In this document: piece by piece, positions 16,379 to 23,855 of the stretch | Layout of the letters: every line of letters starts with the position of its first letter | Numbering within the stretch: position 1 is the first letter of the stretch | NCBI GenBank assembly: GCA_947426945.1 | Contig: CANEFX010000026.1 | Coordinates: 1-32,691 of the forward strand | Reading direction: 5' to 3' | DNA: 32,691 nucleotides | Source of the DNA: an uncultured Bacillota bacterium | GTDB taxonomy: Bacteria; Bacillota; Clostridia; Oscillospirales; Oscillospiraceae | Notes under the pieces: model-generated | Seen by the model: only the letters and a program-made list of their open reading frames with translations | The model's database searches: none | Told to the model about the DNA's origin: nothing | Made by a program: the position numbers and the translations under genes

Positions 16379-18178
16379 ATGAAAGGACAGCGTGAGGCAA
16401 AGAGCGAGGGTGGAAACAAGCTGCCCTGGATCATTGCCGGAGCGATAATAGGAATACTGGCCGCGGCCTATCTGGGGCTGTGCGCCTGGGCGGCCAGCCG
16501 TGATACCATTCTGCCCAACGTGTCGGTGGCCGGCATCGACGTGTCCAACATGACGATGACGCAGGCCGATAACGCCATCCGGACTGCCGTGGAGCAGAAA
16601 GGCGGCCAGATCAGCTTTGCCCTGAGCTATGAGGACATCCAGGAGAGCCTGACCGCCGACCAGCTGGCAGTGGACGCCGCCCGAAGCGCCCAGGACGCCT
16701 GGGAGGTGGGCCGGGGGAACTTCTTCACCGGCGGTCCCAGGCTGGTGGGCCACATGCTGGGCATGTCCAGCGAGGTGCCCCTGGCCCTGCCCGAGGACGA
16801 CCCCGCCCTTTTGGAGCTGATGGACCGGATGGAGCAGGCCGTCAACGCCGCTGCCGGGGACCACGGCTATGAGGTCACCCAAACGGAGCTGGTGATGACA
16901 AAGGGTGCGCCCGTGGTCACGATAGACTGGGAGGCGGTAAAGGCTCAGGTCCGAGAAAGTCTCCAGGGCACCTTAAAAGAGGGCCTTGGGGGTCCTGAGG
17001 ACGGGGTGACAGGGAACAATCTGATCCTCTTTGCCTCCCGGGGCGAGGTGGAGGAGCCCGACTTTGAGGCCATCCGCCGGGAGGTGTACACCGAGGCACG
17101 GGACGCCTCCCTTGACCCGGGCACCATGGAGATTACCGACCACGCCGTGGGCCTGGACTTCGATGTGCAGGAGCTGAAAACTGCCTATCAGAACGCCAAA
17201 AGCGGCGAGACGGTCATCATTCCCCTCGATGTCACCCGGCCCAATGTGACAAGGGAGGACCTGGAGGCCGCGCTCTTCCGGGACGTGCTGGGGCAGGCCA
17301 CCACCCGGGTGACGGGCAGCGCCGCCCGGAAAAATAACGTGAAGCTGGCGGCGGCAGCCTGTAACGAAGTGATCCTACTGCCCGGAGAGGAGTTCTCCTA
17401 TAACAACACCACCGGCAGCCGCTCGGCCAGCAAGGGATATCTCCCCGCGCCCATCTACGCCGGCGGACGCTCTGAGGACGGCGTGGGCGGGGGTATCTGC
17501 CAGGTATCCTCCACCATCTACTACGCCGTGCTCCACAGCACCCTGGAGATTGTGGAGCGCCACGACCACCAGTTTGCCGTCAGTTATCTTGATCCGGGCA
17601 TGGATGCCACGGTGTATTACGGCAGCCTGGATTTCCGCTTCAAAAACAGTACGAACTACCCCATGAAGGTGGTTACCCGAAGCTATGACAGCAAGGGCTC
17701 CCGCTATCTGGAGGTTCAGCTGTACGGAACCAATGAGGACGGCCGCTATGCCAAGCCCGCCAGCTCCGTCTTTGACAAGGTGGCCCCCGGCACTGCGTAC
17801 CAGCCCGACCCCAACGTGGCCCGGGGCACCTTGGTGCTGGACAGGGAGCAGTACGCCTATACCGGTATGAAGGCCCGTACCTACCGCACCATTTATGAGG
17901 CGGACGGCACAGTGGTGGAGAAGCAGGACTTGGGTGTGAGCAGTTATAAGATGCGGCCCAACACCTATTTCTATAACCCGGCCGACGGTGATCCCTCCAC
18001 CTGGGTAAACGGGAAGCCCCCCGCACCACCCTCCACCGGTCCGGGCACGACAGAGCCCACCGATCCAGGCACAGCCCAGCCGGAGGACCCGGGAACCCAG
18101 TCTCCCGCCGATCCCGTTCCTCCGCCTGTCTCCGACTCGGGAATCAGCCCCATCGACCCCAACGGGGCGGCGGGCTGA
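16379..18178 (+). CDS. VanW-domain, membrane-anchored cell-wall protein
   Basis: The 599-aa protein has an N-terminal membrane anchor (about 15-38). Two peptidoglycan-binding-4-like repeats follow (about 50-180 and 195-330, each opening with a VSVAGIDVS-like strand or its degenerate form). Then comes the VanW domain (about 335-480) with its signature around VGGGICQVSSTIYYAVL, and a G5-like strand region near 490-545. The tail (about 555-599) is rich in proline, threonine and glycine, as in wall-spanning linkers. Such proteins act outside the membrane. VanW itself is found in vancomycin clusters with no known role, and no resistance genes are near here. The start at 16379 follows GGAAGGTGAAAGG. 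Confidence 0.9.
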   Translation: MKGQREAKSEGGNKLPWIIAGAIIGILAAAYLGLCAWAASRDTILPNVSVAGIDVSNMTMTQADNAIRTAVEQKGGQISFALSYEDIQESLTADQLAVDAARSAQDAWEVGRGNFFTGGPRLVGHMLGMSSEVPLALPEDDPALLELMDRMEQAVNAAAGDHGYEVTQTELVMTKGAPVVTIDWEAVKAQVRESLQGTLKEGLGGPEDGVTGNNLILFASRGEVEEPDFEAIRREVYTEARDASLDPGTMEITDHAVGLDFDVQELKTAYQNAKSGETVIIPLDVTRPNVTREDLEAALFRDVLGQATTRVTGSAARKNNVKLAAAACNEVILLPGEEFSYNNTTGSRSASKGYLPAPIYAGGRSEDGVGGGICQVSSTIYYAVLHSTLEIVERHDHQFAVSYLDPGMDATVYYGSLDFRFKNSTNYPMKVVTRSYDSKGSRYLEVQLYGTNEDGRYAKPASSVFDKVAPGTAYQPDPNVARGTLVLDREQYAYTGMKARTYRTIYEADGTVVEKQDLGVSSYKMRPNTYFYNPADGDPSTWVNGKPPAPPSTGPGTTEPTDPGTAQPEDPGTQSPADPVPPPVSDSGISPIDPNGAAG

Positions 18179-18206
18179 GCGGTGGGACAGATAGAGAGGT
18201 AACGCC

Positions 18207-18884
18207 ATGTTTCAAGGTTATACTCAGGGCGCCATCGACTTTCTGTGGGGCCTGAAGCTGAACAACGAGCGCGCCTGGTTCCAGGAACACAGGCAGGAAT
18301 TTCTGTCGCTGGTGGACCAACCCACCCGCCGGTTGGCTGAACAGCTGCGGGATGAGATGAACGGACTCTATCCCAAACTGGGCCTGGAGCTGAAGGTGAG
18401 CCGCATCTACCGGGATGCCCGGCGGCTCTTTGGCCGGGGCCCCTACAAGGACCATTTGTGGTTCTCCCTGCGCAGGCCGGGGGAGCACGATGGGCAGATA
18501 CCCTGCTTCTGGTTTGAGATCGCCGCCGATCACTACGGCTACGGCATGGGCTGCTGGGAGATGCCCCCCGTGGTCATGGCCAAGCTCCGCGCCCGCATCG
18601 ACCGGGACCCAAAGCCCATTGAAAAGCTGGCCCGGGCAGTGGAGAAACGGGGGGAATTCCATATGGACGGACACCTGTACAAGCGTCCCAAAGGGGACCC
18701 GGGCCCTCTGCTCTGGCCCTGGTACAACAGCAGACAGATCAGCTTTGCCCGGGACTGCAACTGCGAGGGCGTGTTCTTTACCCCGGAGCTGGTCGGGCAG
18801 GTGCTGGAGGGCTGGAAGTCCCTGGTGCCCCAGTACAAGCTTCTGTGCGCCCTCCCCGGCGACCCGGAACCGGAAAATATGTGA
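18207..18884 (+). CDS. DUF2461 (TIGR02453) family protein
   Basis: The 225-aa protein covers the whole DUF2461 family: an opening with FLWGLKLNNERAWFQEHR, the basic block SRIYRDARRLFGRGPYKDH in the middle and a C-terminal part with FARDC. The family is widespread and has no assigned reaction. It lies 28 bp after the VanW-domain gene and may share its message. The sequence GAGAGGTAACGCC gives a modest ribosome site. A clear terminator follows. Confidence 0.9.
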   Translation: MFQGYTQGAIDFLWGLKLNNERAWFQEHRQEFLSLVDQPTRRLAEQLRDEMNGLYPKLGLELKVSRIYRDARRLFGRGPYKDHLWFSLRRPGEHDGQIPCFWFEIAADHYGYGMGCWEMPPVVMAKLRARIDRDPKPIEKLARAVEKRGEFHMDGHLYKRPKGDPGPLLWPWYNSRQISFARDCNCEGVFFTPELVGQVLEGWKSLVPQYKLLCALPGDPEPENM

Positions 18885-18928
18885 AAAGCGCTTTCTCCTC
18901 AAGGGCGGCGCACTGTAAAAAAGTTAAT

Positions 18929-18967
18929 GGGAAGGCGAGCACCTTAAAGGCTTGCCTTCCCCTTTTA
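18929..18967 (+). terminator. Terminator after the DUF2461 gene
   Basis: GGGAAGGCGAGC and GCTTGCCTTCCC pair with one wobble, followed by CTTTTAT. Confidence 0.8.
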
Positions 18968-19052
18968 TACTTCATATTTTATAACCCGCTATGATACTTT
19001 CGGGGAAAGTGCCTGTGGGCGAAAGTAATAAATCGGGATTTTTCCCTAGACC

Positions 19053-19724
19053 CTATTTTCCCCCGATACGACCTGTTTCCCATACTTTCTCATCAAGCGG
19101 CCCGCTGCATCCTAACGATGCCGCCACCTTCTGAAGCATCTTTTTTGCAATAGTTTTGTGTATCAATCCAATCATCAAGCGCATAGGGAGCGAAAAATAT
19201 TCTGGACCGGTAAATTTTTTTGCTTCCTCACGGAAAAAGCCCTCTCCCTCTGCAAACAGTTCGCCCATCGTCTGGTACGGTTTTGTGATCTGAGTTTGTT
19301 TTTCTTCATCTAAAAATCGGATTGCGAAATTATCTCCCTTCACCAGACAGCCGCCATAGCGAACGCCTAAATATCCCGGTAATTTTTCCAGAAATGCCTC
19401 GCCGCAGCGAAGTTGGCACCCTTCCGAGAAGCCGCTCTGCAAAAGGAATGAGAGCCTCGTATGCTTGTCCTTTTGGGGGAGAGTTTCAAGAAACTCCAAA
19501 AGAAGTCCGGGCACACATTCTACATATAACGGCAGCGCAATCAGGATTTCATCGTTTTTTAGATAGGCGTCACGGATCATGTCCCATGTTTTTCGGTTGG
19601 AAATTGCATATGCTTCAAAGGTGCTCCCTTTTTCGGACAGCCCTTTTGCAAAGGCGGCGATGATTTTCTCTGTGTTGCTGTATTTCTGCACCCGCGGACT
19701 TCCGTTGATAATCACAACATGCAT
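19053..19724 (-). CDS. NAD(P)H-dependent flavin oxidoreductase, flavodoxin fold
   Basis: The 223-aa protein opens with MHVVIINGSPR, the flavin-phosphate loop of NADPH-dependent FMN reductases. Further on come LIALPLYVECVPG (flavin ring contact region) and a second hydrophobic strand near SFLLQSGF. The C-terminal 60 residues are an added helical tail common in clostridial relatives. The substrate is unknown. Its start overlaps the end of the preceding flavoprotein gene by 13 bases. Codon use and composition are more A+T-rich than the surrounding genes, which suggests the pair was acquired together. Confidence 0.8.
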   Translation of the reverse strand: MHVVIINGSPRVQKYSNTEKIIAAFAKGLSEKGSTFEAYAISNRKTWDMIRDAYLKNDEILIALPLYVECVPGLLLEFLETLPQKDKHTRLSFLLQSGFSEGCQLRCGEAFLEKLPGYLGVRYGGCLVKGDNFAIRFLDEEKQTQITKPYQTMGELFAEGEGFFREEAKKFTGPEYFSLPMRLMIGLIHKTIAKKMLQKVAASLGCSGPLDEKVWETGRIGGK

Positions 19725-20224
19725 GAGACCGCCTCTTTTCCTCTGTTTTCAGAAAAGACTCCCAGTGAACGGCTCCCTATGTTCAGCGCAGTACGCTGGC
19801 ACCACCGTTCAAGATAAGCCTGGTCGCCGTCTCCGGTGTAGATAATTCCAATGTCCGGCTGGTGGTCATAGCGCATGACATGACGCATCTGCCCATCTTT
19901 GAATTTCAGATACATGGTGACAAGCGGCATAATCCTGTCTACAATATTTTTGGTCTGCCAGGAAACAAATCCAAAGCGGGTATCCGAAACCAGCCAAACC
20001 TGGTCAGCTCCGTTCATTTTTCTCAAAATTGGCTCATAATCGTCCTGAATGGCACATACTCCCGGCGTTTTCAGCCAGCAGTAATTACATCCAACGCAGT
20101 GGGAAATGTGCATCCCGGTGGTGTCGATCAACTCAAACCCAACTCTATTTCCACCGCTACGAAACAATTCCTCTGCTATTACTTTTCCTATATGTTTTGT
20201 TGTTGTATCAACCACCAAAACCAT
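19712..20224 (-). CDS. Flavodoxin-family protein with a four-cysteine motif
   Basis: The 170-aa protein resembles NADPH-dependent FMN reductases of the iron-sulfur flavoprotein type. After a shortened first strand (MVLVVDTTTK) comes the cysteine cluster C43-x2-C46-x2-C49-x7-C57 followed by IQDD, the family's usual place for a cluster or disulphide. The P-loop GSPR at the N-terminus is missing: DTTTKH takes its place, so flavin binding may be altered. GGAGG precedes the start. It is the first gene of an overlapping pair with the next flavoprotein gene. A palindrome covers its promoter. Confidence 0.75.
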   Translation of the reverse strand: MVLVVDTTTKHIGKVIAEELFRSGGNRVGFELIDTTGMHISHCVGCNYCWLKTPGVCAIQDDYEPILRKMNGADQVWLVSDTRFGFVSWQTKNIVDRIMPLVTMYLKFKDGQMRHVMRYDHQPDIGIIYTGDGDQAYLERWCQRTALNIGSRSLGVFSENRGKEAVSCML

Positions 20225-20279
20225 TTATATTTTCCTCCGTATCCTCTGTAAATTCAATTCCGGATTTGTCGGTGCGCTC

Positions 20280-20308
20280 ATTATAAAGCAATACCCGCCG
20301 AAAAGCAA
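20280..20308 (-). promoter_or_regulatory. Promoter of the flavoprotein pair
   Basis: On the minus strand TTGCTT and a perfect TATAAT are separated by 17 bases; the leader is about 50 bases. Confidence 0.6.
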
Positions 20309-20327
20309 CTTCTTTTCGGCGGGTATT
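20290..20327. promoter_or_regulatory. 15-bp inverted repeat over the flavoprotein promoter, candidate operator
   Basis: AATACCCGCCGAAAA and its perfect complement flank an eight-base centre. The left arm fills the spacer between -35 and -10, and the -35 lies in the centre. It stands between divergent genes and lacks a U-tract, so it is not a terminator. It could bind a repressor or be a stem-loop repeat. Confidence 0.45.
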
Positions 20328-20370
20328 GACTTCCTTACGGGATGCGCTCCAAGGGGAAAGCGCTTTTTTC

Positions 20371-20399
20371 TGGACAAACCGCCCCGGCTGTGGTAAAAT
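20371..20399 (+). promoter_or_regulatory. Promoter of queT
   Basis: TGGACA and TAAAAT are separated by 17 bases. The predicted start near 20406 gives a leader of about 215 bases. Confidence 0.7.
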
Positions 20400-20402
20400 G
20401 CC

Positions 20403-20600
20403 GCTTGACGAGTTTCCACACCTCGTCCAAGCATGGAAGCGTCTGAGCCGTCGTGAGCAGTGAGACTGGACCAGAGTGAGGAATATAAACCAAGAAATGC
20501 AGAGCATTTCTGTTTGTGTTCCGAATCGAAGGGAAGGCGAACGTCGCGAACAGGCGAGGCGTGACGTGTTCGTTCGGCGGCTTGTCCGCCGTTCTCTAAA
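20403..20600 (+). promoter_or_regulatory. Structured queT leader, candidate preQ1 riboswitch
   Basis: A stem GACGAG/CTCGTC (20407-20412 with 20422-20427, extendable to GCTTG/CAAGC) carries a nine-base loop. The TTCC of the loop (20414-20417) can pair with GGAA at 20435-20438 just beyond the stem, forming a pseudoknot of the preQ1 kind. Further hairpins are AGAAATGC/GCATTTCT at 20492-20511 and CGGCGG/CCGCCG at 20575-20591 before the ribosome site. Known preQ1-III riboswitches precede queT in Ruminococcaceae, so context supports that class, but I cannot recall the consensus well enough to assign it. The predicted RNA start falls at the stem base, a caution. Confidence 0.5.
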
Positions 20601-20621
20601 TAACAAAATGGAGGCTTTTTT

Positions 20622-21131
20622 ATGCGCAGATTCACTACTCGAGACCTGACTCTGGCCGCTCTGATTGCGGCGGTGTACGCCGCGGCCACCATGCTCCTGC
20701 CCGCTTACGGGGAAATCCAGCTTCGGGTGTCGGAGGCCATGACGGTGCTGCCCTTCCTGTTCCCCGCTGCCACGCCGGGGCTGGTGATCGGATGCTTCAT
20801 CGTCAACCTGTTCTCTCCATACCCCTTGGACATCGTGTTCGGCACCCTGGCTACCCTGCTGGCCTGTCTGATGACCCGGCGTATGCCCAACCGCTGGCTG
20901 GCCTCGCTGCCCCCGGTGCTGTGCAACGCCCTGATTGTAGGGGCGGAAATCGCCTGGTACGCCACCGGCTTCGGCCCCGGCTTCTGGACGGCCTACGCCT
21001 TTAATATCATGACCGTCGGGTTGGCTGAGCTGATTGCCTGCATTGTACTGGGACAGCTTCTGCTTACCGCCCTGCCCAGGGTACCCGTCCTGCGGCCCTA
21101 CATCCAAAAACAGAGGCTGGCCCAATCCTGA
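20622..21131 (+). CDS. queT: QueT-family queuosine precursor transporter
   Basis: The 169-aa membrane protein is the substrate-binding (S) component of an ECF-type vitamin transporter. About six hydrophobic segments can be seen, starting with LTLAALIAAVYAAATMLLP and ending with LIACIVLGQLLL. The family signatures RVSEAMTVLPFLFPAATPGL and GCFIVNLF are intact. By family knowledge it imports preQ1/preQ0 with a shared EcfAA'T module, which is not encoded here. GGAGG precedes the start. A structured leader and a good promoter lie upstream, and a two-way terminator follows. Confidence 0.9.
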   Translation: MRRFTTRDLTLAALIAAVYAAATMLLPAYGEIQLRVSEAMTVLPFLFPAATPGLVIGCFIVNLFSPYPLDIVFGTLATLLACLMTRRMPNRWLASLPPVLCNALIVGAEIAWYATGFGPGFWTAYAFNIMTVGLAELIACIVLGQLLLTALPRVPVLRPYIQKQRLAQS

Positions 21132-21139
21132 AACGAAAC

Positions 21140-21168
21140 AAGACCGCCCAAAGCCGGGCGGTCTTGCT
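21140..21168 (+). terminator. Two-way terminator between queT and the HD-domain gene
   Basis: AAGACCGCCC and GGGCGGTCTT pair over a six-base loop, followed by GCTGTTT on the plus strand; the genes converge here. Confidence 0.75.
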
Positions 21169-21170
21169 GT

Positions 21171-21755
21171 TTATTCCTCATTTTCCAGGAAGTAGGACGC
21201 CTCCATATCAGCCGTGGCCAGGGCGAAGGCCAGGGGATACATCCGCAGGGCCTGGCCCACGGTGCGGTTGTCCTCCGGGCCGGAGAAGCCCATGTGCCAG
21301 CGGATGGCCATGGCCTCCTCCCGGGTGAGACGGATGAAGCCGTTGGTGATGTAGACGCTCTTCTCCCCGTGCCCGTAGGGCAGGGGGTCGTCAAAGGTAT
21401 AGGAGGGCACCTTGGTCCACTGGCCGGTGGCGTCGTCCTTCACGTTGCGGAAGCTCCTTTTATAGCAGCCAATCTTGCAGAAATCGTGGCACAGCGCCAC
21501 AATGGCGACGCTTTCGTCGCTGTAGTCCAGGCCGTAGAGCTCCTGCACCCGCTCCCGCCGGAGGTAGTCCGTCAGGCAGTGGTAGACGTTCAGGCTGTGC
21601 TCGCACAGCCCGCCCTCATAGGCCCCGTGGTAGCGGGCGGAGGCGGGGGCGGTAAAGAAGTCGCTCTTGTGCTCCAGATAGTCCAGCAGCCTGTCCGCCC
21701 CTTCCCGGGTGATGCAGGCCTTGAAAATTTCGATAAACTCCTCTTTGCAGGACAT
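21171..21755 (-). CDS. HD-domain phosphohydrolase
   Basis: The 194-aa protein has the metal-binding histidines of the HD fold: H53 in GGLCEHSLNVY, H90-D91 in CHDFCKIG, H129 in YGHGEKS, H154 in IRWHMGF and D183 in TADMEA. These form a two-metal site that usually cleaves phosphate esters of nucleotides. The substrate cannot be told. The start at 21755 follows GGAAGGAGAAC. It lies 19 bp after the EamA transporter gene on the same strand and probably shares its message. Confidence 0.87.
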   Translation of the reverse strand: MSCKEEFIEIFKACITREGADRLLDYLEHKSDFFTAPASARYHGAYEGGLCEHSLNVYHCLTDYLRRERVQELYGLDYSDESVAIVALCHDFCKIGCYKRSFRNVKDDATGQWTKVPSYTFDDPLPYGHGEKSVYITNGFIRLTREEAMAIRWHMGFSGPEDNRTVGQALRMYPLAFALATADMEASYFLENEE

Positions 21756-21774
21756 AAACGTTCTCCTTCCTAAA

Positions 21775-22644
21775 TCAGTTTTTTGATGTGTTTAACAGCA
21801 GCACCGCCCCTAAAATCGCCGCCATGCCCAGCAGCTTGAAAGGGGTAACTGCCTCCCGGAAGAGCAGAATACCCAGCGCCGCGGCCACGAAGGGCTCAAT
21901 GGTGGCCAGGATGGCGGCTCTGCCCGGCTCGGCCTCCCGCAGGCCGGAGGTGTACAGGTGGTAGGGCATGGCGCAGCACAACACGCCTACTCCCAACGCC
22001 CCCGCCCAGGCCCGTCCGTCGCTCAGGGCGGACAGATTGGTGTGAAGCCCCGACAGGGGCAGAGAAAAGAGGGCGCAGAACAGGATGGTATAGAAGGTGA
22101 CAGTGGCGGGGGAATATTTTTTCAGCACGAACTTGCCGAAGATGGAGTACAGGGCGTAGCCGAACCCGGAGCCCAGCCCGAAGAGGATCACCGGCGGGGA
22201 GACGACCTCCTGCCCCAGGGGAAACAGTCCGGTAACCAGCGCGCAGCCGGCGAAGGTGACAGCCAGGGCGGTGAGCTTGGCGGGGGTGAGCTTCTCCCGG
22301 AAGAGGAGGGCGGACATGAGGGTGACAAAAATGGGGGCGGTGTACAGCAGCACTGCCGCCGCAGCCATAGAGCTGCGGGTGATGGCGTTGAAGTAGCACC
22401 AGTTGAAGAACAGCAGGGAGCACACCCCGGTGCCGAAGAAATAGTACCAGTCTTTTGGGGCGATAAACAGGGCGTTTCGGTCAGTGAAAAACAGGAACAG
22501 CCCGTAGAAGAGGCAGCCCACCACGGCGCGCAGGGCAACTCCCTGCATAGAGGTGAGCCCCGCGGCGGTAAGCAGCTTCAGAAACAGGCCGATGCACCCC
22601 CACAGGGCGGCGGCGGCAGTGATTTTCAGATAGGCTTTCTTCAT
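21775..22644 (-). CDS. EamA/DMT-family transporter
   Basis: The 289-aa protein has ten hydrophobic segments in two EamA repeats of five, beginning KITAAAALWGCIGLFLKLL and ending LGMAAILGAVLLLN. Repeat junctions carry the family's loop glycine and glutamate residues (LREAEPGRAAILATIEPF). DMT transporters move small metabolites across the inner membrane, often outward; the substrate is unknown. The start MKKAYLK at 22644 is preferred, with GGAAAGAGAG ahead. Its probable promoter lies in the palindromic region at 22674-22735, shared with sfsA. Confidence 0.9.
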   Translation of the reverse strand: MKKAYLKITAAAALWGCIGLFLKLLTAAGLTSMQGVALRAVVGCLFYGLFLFFTDRNALFIAPKDWYYFFGTGVCSLLFFNWCYFNAITRSSMAAAAVLLYTAPIFVTLMSALLFREKLTPAKLTALAVTFAGCALVTGLFPLGQEVVSPPVILFGLGSGFGYALYSIFGKFVLKKYSPATVTFYTILFCALFSLPLSGLHTNLSALSDGRAWAGALGVGVLCCAMPYHLYTSGLREAEPGRAAILATIEPFVAAALGILLFREAVTPFKLLGMAAILGAVLLLNTSKN

Positions 22645-22649
22645 GGGGC

Positions 22650-22678
22650 TTGTCTCTCTTTCCGGAATGGGGTATGAT
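22650..22678 (+). promoter_or_regulatory. Promoter of sfsA
   Basis: TTGTCT and TATGAT are separated by 17 bases. The -10 overlaps the outer end of the 17-bp palindrome arm, and the RNA would start inside the palindrome. Confidence 0.55.
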
Positions 22679-22710
22679 GTAGGGGCGGCCACAGGCCGCC
22701 CCTACATCAT
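22674..22710. repeat. 17-bp perfect palindrome between divergent eamA-like and sfsA genes
   Basis: The left arm ATGATGTAGGGGCGGCC is followed by ACA and its exact complement. The two divergent -10 elements sit at its outer edges. The core GTAGGGGCGGCC type of stem is a common dispersed unit in related genomes, from memory. Confidence 0.85.
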
Positions 22711-22735
22711 AACAGAGAAACCGGAGAAAAGACAA
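22706..22735 (-). promoter_or_regulatory. Promoter of the EamA transporter gene
   Basis: On the minus strand TTGTCT and TATGAT are separated by 18 bases, mirroring the sfsA promoter across the palindrome. Confidence 0.5.
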
Positions 22736-22736
22736 G

Positions 22737-23456
22737 ATGATCTACGGAAAAATTTTACCGGGTACCTTTCTGGCCCGGCCCAACCGATTCATCGCCCATG
22801 TGGAAATCGGGGGCCGGACGGAGGTCTGCCACGTAAAGAACACCGGCCGCTGCCGGGAGCTGCTCCTCCCTGGAGTGAGGGTCTGGCTGGAGGAGAGAGC
22901 CGGCCCTGCACGAAAGACGCGGTACGATCTGATAGCGGTAGAGAAGAAACGGGAGACTGGTCCGCTGCTCATTAACATGGATTCCCAAGCCCCCAACCGG
23001 GTATTCGGGGAGTGGGTGGCGGCGGGCGGACTGGGTTTTGTGCCTGATCTCCTGCGGCCGGAAATGACATATGGAAATTCCAGGCTTGATTATTACTGGG
23101 AGTTTTTAAAATCCGGGGAAGTCCGCCGGGGCTTCTGGGAGGTAAAGGGGGTTACCCTGGAGGAGGGGGGTACAGCCCGCTTTCCGGACGCACCCACCCT
23201 CCGGGGGGTGAAGCACCTGGAGGAGTTGACAGCGGCCCGTGCGGCGGGCTATGAGGCAGGCGTGTGCTTCGTCGTCCAGATGGAGGGAATGGACCATGTG
23301 GAACCCAACGACAATACCCATCCCGAGTTCGGCGCGGCGCTCCGCCGGGCAGTCCTGGCTGGAGTGGAGGCGCTGGCCCTGGAGTGCCGCGTGGAGCCGG
23401 GACGGCTCACGGTGAAAGGGCCCCTTCCTATCCGGTTGCAGACCCGCAGGGGGTAA
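22737..23456 (+). CDS. sfsA: SfsA family protein
   Basis: The 239-aa protein has the SfsA layout: an N-terminal OB-like domain (IPLPG-type start seen as KILPGTFLARPNRF, then VCHVKNTGRCRELL) and a nuclease-like C-terminal domain with EVKGVTLEEGG, the conserved FPDAPTLRGVKHLEEL and the NDNTHPEF motif. SfsA was named for sugar fermentation stimulation in E. coli. The fold suggests nucleic acid binding or cleavage, but the real role is not settled. The start at 22737 has GGAG 11 bases upstream. Confidence 0.93.
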   Translation: MIYGKILPGTFLARPNRFIAHVEIGGRTEVCHVKNTGRCRELLLPGVRVWLEERAGPARKTRYDLIAVEKKRETGPLLINMDSQAPNRVFGEWVAAGGLGFVPDLLRPEMTYGNSRLDYYWEFLKSGEVRRGFWEVKGVTLEEGGTARFPDAPTLRGVKHLEELTAARAAGYEAGVCFVVQMEGMDHVEPNDNTHPEFGAALRRAVLAGVEALALECRVEPGRLTVKGPLPIRLQTRRG

Positions 23457-23522
23457 AGTTTTGGGGCGCTTCTGCCGATATTACATAGTGTAAGAAGATG
23501 AAAAAAGGAGGCTGCTGCGGGA

Positions 23523-23855
23523 ATGAGTCAGGATACCTTTATCCCCTCCGGAGCACAGGCCCTCGCCGGAGGTCACGCCGTCTCGGGGAGGCCCCCCATT
23601 GATCGGTTTGAAATGAAGCGCCAGTGGACGGAACGGACTGAAGAGGAGCGGGTAGAGGAGGCGGCCATCCTGTATGAGAAGGCGGCCAGGCAGCGCCTGC
23701 AGGGAAGCGTCCCGGAGGAACCCCCGCAGCAGCTGGACGAGGAGGAACTGGAGGCCATGTCCCAGGAGCTGAAGCTGCGGCAGATGTGTCAGGATATTGC
23801 TGCCCTGATTATGGTGGAAGAGCTGGAGGATGAGTTGGACGAGGAGGAAGAGTAA
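23523..23855 (+). CDS. Acidic hypothetical protein, first of a paralogous pair
   Basis: The 110-aa soluble protein is very rich in glutamate and likely helical. Residues about 26-97 align with the next gene: DR-x-E-x2-RQW-x-E-x3-EER near the start, then an acidic spacer, and K-x2-Q-x-C-x2-I-x3-IM at the end. The C-terminus is a glutamate run (DELDEEEE). I recognise no known domain. AAAGGAGG precedes the ATG. Its stop overlaps the next start as TAATG, so the two are translated together. Confidence 0.7.
   Translation: MSQDTFIPSGAQALAGGHAVSGRPPIDRFEMKRQWTERTEEERVEEAAILYEKAARQRLQGSVPEEPPQQLDEEELEAMSQELKLRQMCQDIAALIMVEELEDELDEEEE

Noticed and set aside
20290-20327. Palindrome as a terminator
   Set aside because: It lies ahead of both divergent genes and is followed by no U-run; it overlaps a promoter.
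22674-22710. Palindrome as a rho-independent terminator
   Set aside because: The flanking genes are divergent and neither side has a U-tract; promoter elements lie at its edges instead.
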